From: Polytrichum commune
Lineage: Eukaryota; Streptophyta; Polytrichopsida; Polytrichales; Polytrichaceae
DNA length: 64,000 bases
Direction of reading: 5' to 3'
Assembly: GCA_950295325.1 (NCBI GenBank)
Contig: OX485808.1
Span: forward strand, 2,048,501-2,112,500
The notes beneath the pieces were generated by a model. It worked only from the letters and a program-made list of their open reading frames with translations. It did no database searches and was not told the origin of the DNA. The translations under genes were made by a program, and so were the position numbers. Positions 1 through 10,354 of this stretch are shown here, piece after piece. How positions within the stretch are numbered: position 1 is the stretch's first letter; each line of letters begins with the position of its first letter.

Positions 1-30
1 GCTTACATGAATGCATCCATGATGTGGCAG

Positions 31-1024
31 ATCAGAAGCCAAGGATCTGTTGGGGGATGATTGGGTTCAAAGGCAACGGCGTATTGTGCAGCAGCATGCT
101 AATGCATATCAGCGTGCTGCTTGGGCGAAGGTGACTAGCTTTTGACAGTTTTACTCTTTTTTGTTGTTTCACATGATGAACATGTATTCCTACTGCAAAA
201 CTTGTGTGTACCATATGAGATAGTCTTGCATTCAAGCACATTTTCTCTGTACGTTCATAACAGTCAAGATTGACCCATCATTTTGAGCTCCACTTTGTAA
301 CCTGGTTTTGCAGGCTCTATCTTATCTCAGTGGTTCTGCTTCTTCTAGTGGACAGCTTAGTGGTGGTTCTGATAACAACAGTGGCATTTCAAAATCTGCT
401 ATCAAAGAGCGGTATGTTTGGCTATTTAATTGTGAACCAATTAAAGTATTTTGGAACTATACAGGTTTCTTATTATTGCAAGCAGTCATCATATTTGACT
501 AGAACCTGCAACTATCTCTAAAATTAGTGACTGCAATTGTTTATTTATTTATTTAATTTTCTGTCCAGATTCAAGAACTTCAGTTTGCTTCTTGAGGAGC
601 TGTATAACCGGCAAACACAGTGGACAATACCAGACACAGAGCTTAGGGAGGCCGTAAGGCTGGCAGTTGCTGAGGTGCTCCTACCAGCATATCGTTCATT
701 CATAAAGCGTTACAGGTACTCTCACAATGGTCCTACATGCATTCCCCTAGGCAGGCCCCAATAGGAGTGCCGAATACTTTTCCCATGTGTGATCCCAGTC
801 TAATGCATAATCCTATATTGAAGATGTTGGATTTCTGGGGATGGGGAGCTGGCTGCATGAGTGAATATGCTGGATTTCTAATTACTCTGCTCTATTCTGT
901 TTGCAGCTCTATCATTGAAAGTGACAGGAGCAAAGGGAAATATATAAGATACACACCTGAGGATTTGGAGAGGATGCTGGGAGAATTTTTTGAGGGTAAG
1001 ACCCGCATAGACCAGAGAAGGTGA
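31..1024 (+). CDS. EXO70A1: Exocyst complex subunit EXO70A, last four exons (5' end outside window)
   Basis: C-terminal 153 residues of an EXO70A (EXO70.1 clade) subunit of the exocyst, the complex that tethers secretory vesicles to the plasma membrane. Exons are 31-130, 314-411, 569-715 and 907-1024, all with AG/GT borders and compatible phases; the first begins in mid-codon after an acceptor at 29-30. Diagnostic blocks are LLGDDWVQRQRRIVQQHA, FKNFSLLLEELYNRQTQW, ELREAVRLAVAEVLLPAYR and KYIRYTPEDLERMLGEFFEG, ending in RIDQRR and a stop at 1022-1024. These match the conserved Exo70 C-terminal helical bundle (Pfam Exo70), which in this family carries the phosphoinositide-binding surface. Several introns in the gene fit EXO70A rather than the mostly intron-poor EXO70B-H genes of flowering plants. 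A Ser/Gly-rich linker (exon 2) is the variable segment expected here. Nothing looks broken. Confidence 0.95.
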
Positions 1025-1950
1025 GCTGTGCAACAAAGGAACATCGTACTCAATAATATACCAATGACAATCACCTCACAGATTTGGAGCCCTTGGTCAT
1101 TAAAGCCATTGCAGAGATGCTTAGGTTGTGAGGCTCTTGTTAACAGTGGTCATATCTTCCTTTTGGATAATTCTACACCGCAAATCCTTGAGGATAACAA
1201 TTAGTATCATCTTCCTCCAATAATTGAAGATTGGTGGAGCTTGATGTACCGCTCAAGCTCTCTCAGCTGTACATAGAGTTGCACCTCCGTGATGAACGGT
1301 GTAGTTTTATGGACATTTGTGAGCTGCTAACTGGATTCTTGAGTGTGTAATTCTACCAGGACGACAAGAACAATTGTTTCAGTCCAATCTAGTTTAGTCT
1401 CGTTCAAGATGTATGTATCTAGACATCAACAGGAGATGCGAGTAGTTTACTTTCTTTTTTGAAGACCGGAGTGCTTCACCTCCATTTGTGTATTTCCTCC
1501 AACAGAATGGTTGCTTGTCACCAGGTTGCAAGGGCCATGAGGCATAGAAACTTATAAAGAATCTAAATTTAACTTTCTGAAACCACTGCTCTCTCAACTA
1601 CATTTTTGTGATGATCCCTTCGAGGTCAGAATGCAGGTCAAGTTACAAATCCCTTCCGATGTTACCTGACTCTATTCTTCAGAGGTATCATTGCTTCTGG
1701 ATTTTGTGCTTGATGCTTCTCTTCATGTAACCTTTAGATTCTCAACCATGCTCTACTTGATTGATGTTCTTGACCATTCACGTCTTTCTTCTACACTTAT
1801 TTATCCTGCAACCAATGCTGTTGATGTGATTGTAACCGTGTAGTTCCCATGAGAACATTGTGGTGTAAAAAATGATTTAAATTTCAATTCACTCTCCCTT
1901 ACTCTGTTATGACCAATTTAATCCTGACATAGGGCAGGGCAGTTGAAAAG
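1025..1950 (+). other. EXO70A 3' UTR and downstream single-copy DNA
   Basis: The 3' untranslated region begins directly after the stop codon. No open frame or repeat shared with the rest of the window was seen up to about 1950, where a LINE fragment starts. The polyadenylation site cannot be fixed from sequence alone. Confidence 0.5.
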
Positions 1951-1954
1951 ACAA

Positions 1955-2400
1955 ACAACATTTGAGTGATCCATTTTGGTCTACTTCCACCCATTTAATT
2001 TCATATTGTATTTATGTTTGTTTGCACGTGTTTGACTATGATGCTGTCAAGGAGGCTAATCCACTTTTTGGGAAGGAATTAGATTACTTTCACCTCAAGA
2101 ACTTTCTCACCTACGATTGTGAATCATACTTGAAGCAATTGTTGACACCACCTTGACACAAATCATTGTTGCTTACTGCACTTCGAATTATAGACTCATC
2201 ATTGAAATTTGCTGGTGGCTGACTATCCCAACCCTAGATATAACATATCATGCCATCACTTGTGCTCTTACAATGGAATTGAAAGTGAAACATACTATGT
2301 GTTGGAGTGTCCCTCTACAACTCCATTAGCGATAGGTTTCCTTCCCTAACTTAAGATGTAGTACTAGGCAATCTCCAATTGTTCTTCTCATTGAACCATA
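1955..2400 (+). mobile_element. LINE 3'-end fragment (C-terminal part of ORF2)
   Basis: A decayed piece of non-LTR retrotransposon. The stretch 2075-2150 reads ELDYFHLKNFLTYDCESYL, matching KLDYLHLKDFLKYKCELYL in the minus-strand LINE at 7.7 kb. Further on, about 2270-2340 gives the degraded block ALYNGIESETYYVLECP, the Cys-containing tail typical of these LINE ORF2 proteins. Stops and indels interrupt it. No reverse transcriptase core is present, so this is a 5'-truncated copy, the normal product of LINE integration. Confidence 0.7.
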
Positions 2401-3257
2401 AAGTTGATAGCAGCCTTTATCTCATGGAGGCCATTGCAACTTGGATGATCTATGTATTTAGATAACCCCCCAAATGTTTAAGAGTCCATAATCATCCAAT
2501 TTGAGAGTGTTTTTTAAAGAGATTGGCCAAGCAAATTCTATCCAAATGTCTTGAATGTCTAGTGTGTTGTGGACTTTTTGTCATAAAATATGTGGATGTT
2601 TCTTTTCATGGATTTGGACGAAATTTCTAGCATATAGAATATTCCAAAGTTTCACCAGTTGGGATTTACTTTTGGAATTTATATGACAGAATCTTCCAAT
2701 TTTTTTATACTCTTTACGGCACATATATTGTCGGGATTTGGGTTTTAAGATTCACAAGTATTTGTATCAAAATCATTGGGATTTTATCAACCAATGTCCG
2801 TAGCAAGGGTACTTAAAAATTATATGAAAATGTATTTTTAGTAGTTTTGAGTTGCATGTGCTATTTTATTCATAGTACATTTCTAATGGTGCATTACTAA
2901 ACTCAATAAACACAAAAGGATAAGCAGTCGTGGTGAAAATATGTCCATGTTTTGATACCTCATCAAATAAACATTTAATATCATAGTTGGATAGGTATAC
3001 TTGGACGACTATAAATTTTTGGGGTACTTCTCAACTTGATGTTCTAAATATTTGTATGGTTGAAGTAGGTATTATTGTATTAGATATGGCTATTACAATT
3101 ATCAAATTTTGAAATTTATAGAGGGACTTTCAACATCATTTTGGGTTAAGGCATTAACAAACATGCACTTCTGACAACCATACCCAAATTAGGGTAGGTT
3201 CAAATTTCAAATTGATTTTGGCTAATACTTTATCTTAGATTTGATGATGCAACACTA
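2401..3257. other. AT-rich intergenic DNA, nothing recognised
   Basis: About 850 bases of AT-rich sequence with no open frame of note and no repeat shared with the rest of the window that I could see. Confidence 0.4.
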
Positions 3258-3647
3258 GACTAAATATTGTACTTAATGTCACCAATTCTATTTGTTTGCT
3301 CAATACTAATTGTAAAGTGCCCATGTGTCACCAACACTAAATGTAAACCTAGCATTATTTGCTCATCCTTGTAGGAAAAAAAATTGGGCATTATAGATTT
3401 AATATATTAAAACTATTGTCATTTACTACGTGGTTTTTCATCCAAATTTCAATCATCCATGACAATATTTCAACATATTGTCAATGCAAAATATACCAAA
3501 CTTTGTATCAATCATTGACATTTGGATGAAGTAAACATAAACTGGAATGACAATACTTGTAAACTTATTAATAAGAAGTGTCACCAAAAAAGTGACATAA
3601 AAATATCATGTGACACTAAATACAATGCTTCTAAACATTACTTAGTG
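3258..3647 (+). mobile_element. MITE family A, degraded copy
   Basis: About 390 bp. The left end reads TA then GACTAAATATTG (consensus CACTAAATATTG). The right end holds TGACACTAAATACAAT followed by a degenerate CTTAGTG. The interior shares the family blocks TTTTTCATCCAAATTTCAAT and GACAATATTTCA with the copies at 17.3, 37.5 and 43.9 kb. There is no coding capacity. Confidence 0.75.
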
Positions 3648-3800
3648 ACATGGGCCCCATAATATAACAATACAATGAGGGAGGTTAGACCGAATACAAG
3701 TCTCCTTGCATAGCTTTTCAAGCATCCCACTCTTATATTCCAAGGCCCCACCTAACGAGAGCTGCATGCTGAGTAATGTTAGTGTAGTTCCATTATGTGA
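3643..3800 (+). repeat. Dispersed repeat, pair with 49.6 kb
   Basis: Shares a diverged block with 49595-49755: both run from a GGGCCC-containing ATAACAAT segment through GAGCATCCCAC or AAGCATCCCAC to GAGTAATGTTA. The family is unknown. It abuts the 3' end of the family A copy in both places or nearly so, so it may belong to a larger unit. Confidence 0.5.
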
Positions 3801-3899
3801 ATCTAAATCGGTAGAAGTCGGAGACCATGAAAAACATACCAAATAACACCCCACGTACCCTTACATGTCGCTTCTCGTTTCGTCTCATTTCTTTTCCTT

Positions 3900-4239
3900 T
3901 CGGTTTTTATTCTATGATCTCCATATATATATATATGTATGTATGTCACTTGAACTAGCATGAGAACTTCAAGTCAGGTAAACAAATGACTAAATAAGTA
4001 GATTGACATTGCATGACAATTTTTCTTTCTTCCTCCACATTGGTTCCATTCTGGGTCATGAAACTTGTTGAATGAAGGGGCTGGCCCGGCCCGGGCGGAC
4101 ATACCCGGCCCGTGCAGGATGGGACCCGCGATTGGCGTGGGGGTGAAGAGCGGCGGCCATGGCATCGCTCGCTCTCTTTTCGTTTGCGCTTTCGTGGTCG
4201 CTAGGGTTTCCGGCCTCGCCATCGCCAGCAGCCATCGCC
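3900..4239 (+). promoter_or_regulatory. RPL19 promoter and 5' leader region
   Basis: Base composition switches to GC-rich from about 4078. A telo-box (TAGGGTTT, the complement of AAACCCTA) lies at 4202-4209, a motif common in plant ribosomal protein gene promoters and leaders. A pyrimidine-rich stretch CTCTCTTTTCG at about 4172 is a plausible transcription start of the TOP-like kind. An (AT)n microsatellite running into (GTAT)n occurs at about 3925-3946. The exact start site is inferred, not visible. Confidence 0.6.
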
Positions 4240-6533
4240 ATGGTGTCCCTCAAGCTGCAGAAGCGGCTTGCCGCCAGCGTGCTCAAGTGCGGTGAGCGCA
4301 AGGTGTGGCTCGACCCCAATGAGGTCAATGAAATCTCCATGGCCAACAGCCGCCAAAACATCCGCAAGCTCGTCAAGGACGGCTTCGTCATCCGCAAGCC
4401 CACGAAGATCCACTCTCGCGCTCGCGCTCGTCGTTCCCTCGAGGCCAAGCGCAAGGGTCGTCACTCCGGCTACGGAAAGCGCCGTGGTACCCGTGAGGCC
4501 AGGCTCCCCACCAAGGTAGCCCTAAACCTAAAATTCCTCTCCCTCTGTTTCCCATTCACCTAGATTGCCTCTTGGTGCCCATTTTCATTATGGGACTTGG
4601 AAGTGGAGTTTCTTGTTGTGTATTCGAGGTTCTGGACATTCACCGTTTGCTGTGTTGATTTCGCTCAAAACTCCTATTTTGAGTTAGGTTTGTGTAGACT
4701 AGGCTATTGTTCAGAGACCATGTAGAGGATTTTTTCTGTTATTGATCTAGATTGCATTTGGGTACTTACTTAGTTTCGAGACTTGGAAGCGGGTTCTCGT
4801 TGCGTATTCAAGGTTTCTGGACATTCAACGCTTGCTGCGTCGATGTCGCACGTGACACTTATGTCGAGTTAGGGTTTGCGTATATTAGGCTTTGACCATG
4901 TAATAACAGAGATGTCAGGATAGGTTGGGAGTCTATTTTCTTGACATTGGACATTGAAAAGAATTTGACATTGGAATTTTAACACTTGAGGGCATATTAG
5001 TCTTTATGATGCAAGAAAGAAAACTTAGTGGATTGCGGAATGCTTGATCGCTTTGTTTGTCTCCCATGGGCGCGGCTGCGGCAGATTCTTGTATTGAAAG
5101 AAGCATACTTTTTATCCATCCATATCTGTTTCTCAGTGATTTGGAATGTTGTTGGTACCATTTTAGCGTAATGTTTTTAGTTGGAGTGTCTCTTTCGTGT
5201 TTTCCATTGTTCTGGACATTCACCATTTTGAACGTTGATCATTTCATCGATGACAATTCGTTCCATATTTGAATTTTAGGGTTTATGTGTCAGAATTAGG
5301 GTTTGGATTTTTTCCGATGGTCGATGGCAGAGACTACTTTTTAATTTCAGTTTGTCGAGGTGGGTTTAGTTTCCGATCAACTTGAATCTTTCAGAACATG
5401 CAGGATTCTGTTGGGATTTTTGACAAACTTTAGGGTATGACGTTGCATTCAATCGGCTGGACTGTAGGGCCGACGAGTTGTGAGATGTGGTTTTGATGAC
5501 GTAGATTTTGCTCTTTTGTTATAAGCTGTACCTGTCTGGTTATTACTCTTTTTAAATGTAATTAGGGCTTATCTGGAAATCTCCCTGTGCAGATGTACAG
5601 TTCTTTCTAGTGTTGAGAATGTTATCTTCAGTTTAGTGGCGTTGAATGAGTTATTGGTGAAACAAAATAGCGGAGTTCAACTGGCTGAGTTCCCCTTCTG
5701 GTGGCAAGCAATTAATATGTTTTTTTTTGTTGTCAAACGAGCATTGAGCATTGAGATGGGCATGACATCTAGAGCTCACTATATTTTAATACATTGCTGA
5801 GTTCTGGACCTGAACAGTGATTCTGTGAAGCTTACATGTTTTCTGTTTCCCTGTTGGTTCTGAGTCTTCATTTGGTGCTTGATTTCTATCTGGCGTCACT
5901 GTGGAGAGTTCCAAAGTTAATAGATGGCTTCTAGACATAGATTTGCACAAGCACTGCTGAATGCAACAGTTGTGCTATTTGTCGATTTCTAATTAGTTTG
6001 ATCTTTCTTGAGTAATGATAATCCTGATAATTTCATGTATATATGTTGGGTTAATTGTTGTCTTGAATTTGGATATTTTTCTCTGCAAAGAGTGAACAGA
6101 TGGAATCAGTAGTTTTGACAGGTTGAAAGTTGATTGTCCTAGATTGTTAATGCTTGACTTATTGTGTGTGGTGGTTCTGTAGGTGCTGTGGTTGCGGCGC
6201 ATGCGTGTGTTGAGGCGTCTCCTCCGAAAGTACCGTGATGCCAAGAAGATTGACAAGCACATGTACCATGACATGTACATGAAGGTCAAGGGTAATGTGT
6301 TTAAGAACAAGCGTGTGTTGATGGAGAGCATCCACAAGTCCAAGGCGGAGAAGGCTCGTGAGAAGACTCTCTCAGACCAATTTGAGGCTAGGCGTGCCAA
6401 GAACAAGGCTACACGGGAGCGCAAGATTGCCAGGAGGGAGGAGCGTTTGGCTCAAGGTATCCCCGAGACTGCTCCTGCACAGGCAGCAGAGGCTCCAGTG
6501 AGCGATGCCCCGGTTAAGAAGTCAAAGAAGTAA
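4240..6533 (+). CDS. RPL19: 60S ribosomal protein L19 (eL19), two exons
   Basis: Complete 208-residue cytosolic ribosomal protein eL19. Exon 1 is 4240-4515 (92 codons) and exon 2 is 6183-6533 (116 codons plus TAA); the 1667-bp intron has GT-AG borders and lies after Lys92. The start [20 protein letters not shown] is the canonical eL19 N-terminus. The basic rRNA-binding middle includes [17 protein letters not shown] and [14 protein letters not shown]. The second exon gives the long Lys/Arg/Glu-rich C-terminal helix, which in eukaryotic ribosomes reaches toward the small subunit. Length agrees with plant L19 (about 208-215). An in-frame ATG at 4159 would add 27 mostly hydrophobic residues. I prefer 4240, because 4159 lies in or near the presumed promoter and family members start at MVSLKLQ. 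Confidence 0.98.
4561..5310 (+). repeat. Imperfect tandem repeats inside the RPL19 intron
   Basis: A roughly 190-bp unit is present twice (about 4563-4750 and 4750-4920), with a more diverged third partial unit at about 5170-5310. Shared phrases are GACTTGGAAG, TTCTGGACATTCA and GAGTTAGG or GAATTAGG followed by TTTG. They lie near the intron 5' end, well inside the transcribed region. Confidence 0.6.
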
Positions 6534-7165
6534 ATTGTTGAGCTCAACATTTTGTGATAATGAATCCATTTGGTTGACAATTCAATGTCAAGGGTACTAT
6601 GAACCTCAATACTGTTATATCTCACATACCTGCTGTGCTCTCCACTTATTGATTGTATGTCCTTGATTTATGTCTCCTCATTCCTGGGTGCTTGAAACAA
6701 AGGCATGACTTGGATGTTTCTAGCTGTCACTTGAAACGCTACCATAATTTGCATTCTCTTCAGAAACTTTGTTTCATCCTCCTCTCGATTGGAGGAAATT
6801 GTTTTGCATGCTTGTCCAGACAGTGATATAATGCTTGTTTATTTTTCAGTATGTATGAGAAATTCCGTTTGGTTCTCAATGGTGACGTACCCTATCAGAT
6901 TGAGGGTAATAATAGGAAGCTTGGTTTTGTTCAATGATTTTCTGACAATTTCACTATGCAAGTGAGGTGGATTTTGCAAACTGATTCTCGAATTTACTCA
7001 TACTATGAATTGTGCCATCAGTTCTTAGTGCCCAGGTAATCTAGTGATGCAGGCATTTGCGGCTCTGGGAATGTATTGATAGTTGCATTATAAAGCACAT
7101 TACATTTTAAATGTAGCTTGTTCCTAATTCCACAAATTTGAACTAATCAATGCTTTGCAGAGTTT
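6534..7165 (+). other. RPL19 3' UTR and flanking DNA
   Basis: Begins right after the stop. No repeat or open frame was recognised before the family B fragment at about 7165. Confidence 0.5.
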
Positions 7166-7300
7166 CAAACGGACACTTATATATAAGTAGTGTGTGGTTA
7201 GTTGTGGCTGCAAGAATGGACATCAAAACATATCTACGGATTGGGCTACGCGCTCAAGATTTTGTTACCATTCTAGCATCTAGGCTTAATAGTACTAAGT
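7165..7300 (-). mobile_element. MITE family B, truncated copy
   Basis: Contains the family B left-arm phrases GTGTGTGGTTAG, GCAAGAATGGACATCAAAA and CGCTCAAGATTTTGTTACCA in the reverse orientation. Only about a third of the element remains. It lies next to the LINE at 7450-9300. Confidence 0.6.
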
Positions 7301-7449
7301 GAGGGGGACGTATTTAAATGAATGAAATGAAATTGAGTTTAAAGTCCAGGAAGCCGGAAAGGCTAATGGGATTTAAAGCACATCAGGAAGGCTTCAAACC
7401 AGCTAATTCTCTAGAGCTGCAGAGTGTGGTAGTCTATGTGACATAGAGT

Positions 7450-9300
7450 TTAATGTCAACTTGGTGGTCTAATTGAAAGACAGCTTGAAGCTCCCTGAAA
7501 CTATGTTCTCAAATAGTGATGGAAACTTATCCCTAATGGGTTTATATAGGGGTCATTCCAACATGAAATGTGTCTCAATTTCAATTGCCATTATAGGAGC
7601 AAAAGTGGCAAAAGAGGTAGGGATTGTTGTTCATTGTTCAGTTTCAATTGCAAACTAGATTGTGGTAGGCAATAATGTTCTTGCATTGTTATGGAGTCAA
7701 TGGTTGCTTCAAGTACAATTCACATTTGTATTTAAGAAAATCCTTGAGATGGAGGTAATCTAGTTTCTTCATAGAGAGATAAAAGAGTTCCACTCTTTAG
7801 CTCGAAAGGACTCCTTGATATCATTGGTTGTTGTTTATAATTCAGTTGGTTTTCATGGGTTTTTCAATGAGATAAACCCCATGATGTCTTCCACATGCTT
7901 GTTGATTTGTGCCAAGTGTTGAAATCCTTGTTCGGCCGAATGTTGGACATTAATTTCACCATGTGTGTCATTTTATTTGAACTTTTGTGTAGAGTATGGT
8001 GTACATGGCTTTTACAACGTGTTGTATATGAGGTGGTACCCCTAATCGTTGGAGGTGTTCCCAAAGCTTGTCAAAGATTGTATAAGAAGTTATTTTGAAA
8101 TCAACAAAACAAGAATAGAGACATCGACTTGCAAATAGCTTTTATTCAGTTAAAGTTCATAATGTAAGGATGTGGTCCATAGTAGATCTACCTTCCCTAA
8201 AACTTGCTTGTCCTCTCTTCCTATGCCCTTTCAATTTCCCCCATCGTCTAATTATTTTTTTCTAAATTGGATCCATAAAGTTTGCCAAAGATTGTTTCAA
8301 GCATTATGGTCCTATAGTTCCCCAAGGGATCTCTTTCAATAGATTTGAAGATCATTTGAATGATGTTGATAGTCCATGAAGGATGGAAACCCTCTTTAGC
8401 CACCAATTTAAATAGCTTTGTGATTGGTTCACATAGGTCATTTGCAACCCATTTTAGAAGCTTAGGTTTTGACCCATGGATATCCTTGGCCTTGTGATTT
8501 GCTAGGTTTGTCATATGGGTCCATATTTCCCGTTTTGTAAAAACATCAGGAAGTTGAATGGCTGGAACAAAATGATCATTGATACCTTATCCTGAGGTTT
8601 ATAGTTTTGTGCAATAATCTATTGCTCTTTGTGGTGTAAATGTGATTGTTGAATCATCCTTCTCTTCAAATCTCTTCCAAAATAATTTTGGGTCACTTTT
8701 GGGTGGGAGATGTACATCCTTTGTTTGTGCTCCAGGTAAGAACATTTCTTGTGCCGGATCATCATGCAATTTTTTTTTAAAGCCATTCTATATGCGTTGT
8801 CTGTGTGACCAGAGTTTAACACCAAATGAAAGTTTCGTCGGGCCTCTTGACAATTGTTGTCAAACCATGTGTTGGACAATCTACCATGTTATTTGTCACC
8901 TAGGTTTTTTTTTGGGAGAAGATGGGTTAAGTTGCGCGTAATATCAAATGTAACCATGTTTGAGCGTGGTTGTCTAATGAGGTGTAGGTCTCGCCTTGCA
9001 CATGAGTTCATGTTTGATATTGAAAACATATTGGTTTGCCTTCTTAGGATTGAGACAGAGAACTTTGACTAGACGGAGTTGGAGGCCTTGAACCTACATT
9101 ATTACCTATTTTGAAGTAGAGAGGGCAATGGTTTGAGGCGGGTTGTTTATTACCTATGGAGAGATCAAAGATAGAATTGTGAAGGGAGTTGGGATCACCT
9201 CTGACGTAATCAATTACACTAGCCCCACCCATATTAGAGAAACAAGTGAAATTTGACATCGCTTATCTACTCCATTAAGAATCATAGAACATGAGAAGGA
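7450..9300 (-). mobile_element. LINE (non-LTR retrotransposon) remnant, endonuclease to ORF2 tail
   Basis: Reading down the minus strand, the pieces appear in the order of a LINE ORF2. The endonuclease end is at about 9250-9060 (ASVIDYVRGDP, then NKQPASNHCPLYFK). The linker is at about 8880-8620. The reverse transcriptase N-terminal part is at about 8510-7970, in broken frames (IFKSIERDPLGNYRTIML, GQASFREGRSTMDHIL, LWEHLQRLGVPPHIQ). The C-terminal region follows (FNTWHKSTSMWKTSWGLSH at about 7930-7870), then the tail (KLDYLHLKDFLKYKC at about 7790). The frame jumps from the MSNI block straight to the C-terminal region, so the catalytic palm of the RT, with its YxDD motif, is missing. Many stops and frameshifts are present. 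This is a dead copy. Confidence 0.85.
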
Positions 9301-9399
9301 AATTTTATTTATTAGAAAATTGATTGAATGCATTGTAATGACCGATGTCATTGGACTCTATCAACCAATGGGGTCTAAATGGAAATGGATCTTATAGTC

Positions 9400-9593
9400 G
9401 GGGAAGTCAAAAGGCTTATGAATTAATAAGAAGGAGAATCTTCACTTTGAAAATGAATTAAATATTCATATAAGATCCAATTTTCTTGAGGAGAATGGTT
9501 ATGGACATGATTTGAATATGTTCAAACATCCACACTAATTGTGTGTTTCATATCCTACGAGAAGTGGGTGCATGGGTCAAAGTGTACCTTGAT
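9400..9593 (-). mobile_element. MITE family B, partial copy
   Basis: Carries GAATCTTCACTTTGAAAATG, TATTCATATAAG, GTGTTTCATATCCTACGAG and a terminal GTACCT, all family B phrases in the reverse orientation. The part before the G-tract region is missing. Confidence 0.6.
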
Positions 9594-9695
9594 GTATTGG
9601 TTTGAAGCAATTTGCATCAACTTCCTACAAAGATTCACATTTGAGAGTGTCATTCCACTGTAATGTAGATGTGCATGATTCCAACACAACAATAA

Positions 9696-10057
9696 TCTAG
9701 ACACCTATATTTGAGTGGTATGTGGTATGTGGTTAGGTGTGGATCTAACAATGAATATTAAAAAGACATGTATTCAAAAGAAATTGGGCATGTGCTCAAA
9801 TTATGCTAATCATTCTAGGCTCAATGGTCAACATAGTTGCGGGGGGGGGGGGGAGGGGGGGACCTATATGACCACTTAATGAGCATGAGAATCTTCACTT
9901 TGACAATGAATAAGATATTTATGTGAGATTTAAGTTTATAAGGCAAATGGCTATGGGCACAATTTGGGTTTGCTAATCATCTTGCACTAATTGCATGTTT
10001 CACATAATACAAGGAGTGGGTGCAGAGAGAAAAATATCTAAATAACCATGACTACCT
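9696..10057 (-). mobile_element. MITE family B, near full-length, with expanded G-tract
   Basis: About 362 bp, ending CTACCT followed by TA at 10058-10059. It holds all the family phrases in order (GGTTAGGTGTGG, GACCACTTAATGAGCATGAG, TTTGCTAATCATC, TTTCACATAATAC). A G tract of 13 bases, A, then 7 G (9841-9861) replaces the short G run usual at this internal position. Confidence 0.8.
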
Positions 10058-10354
10058 TATACTTCAAGTAAGTACAAAAAATTACATGTGATTGAAAGAC
10101 TTTTGATCAACCAAATTAGTGTGGAGGATTTGATCAACAACACATTTGATTTAGAGTGGCCAACATTGTTCGTGCAATCACTAGGTGGCATGGGACACAA
10201 GTCATGAAGGTCACTCCTAATTAACATGGCAGAGTCAATCTTAATGCCACACTTAACCCTTTAGATGGTGGATCCAGTTTCCCACCACCTACAGACAGGG
10301 GTACAGTCAAAATCACACCTCTATAAACTTATTGTCAATTCATACTAAACTCAT
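10058..10354. other. Intergenic DNA, nothing recognised
   Basis: About 300 bases lead into the 293-bp tandem array. Its last part (about 10230-10350) may be a very diverged unit of that array, but this could not be shown. Confidence 0.35.

Noticed and set aside
4056-4464. Minus-strand open frames of 132 and 87 codons over RPL19 exon 1
   Set aside because: They are shadows of the GC-rich RPL19 coding frame on the opposite strand and have no domain.
5993-6424. 143-codon minus-strand open frame over RPL19 exon 2
   Set aside because: Antisense shadow of the Lys/Arg-rich exon; no independent evidence.
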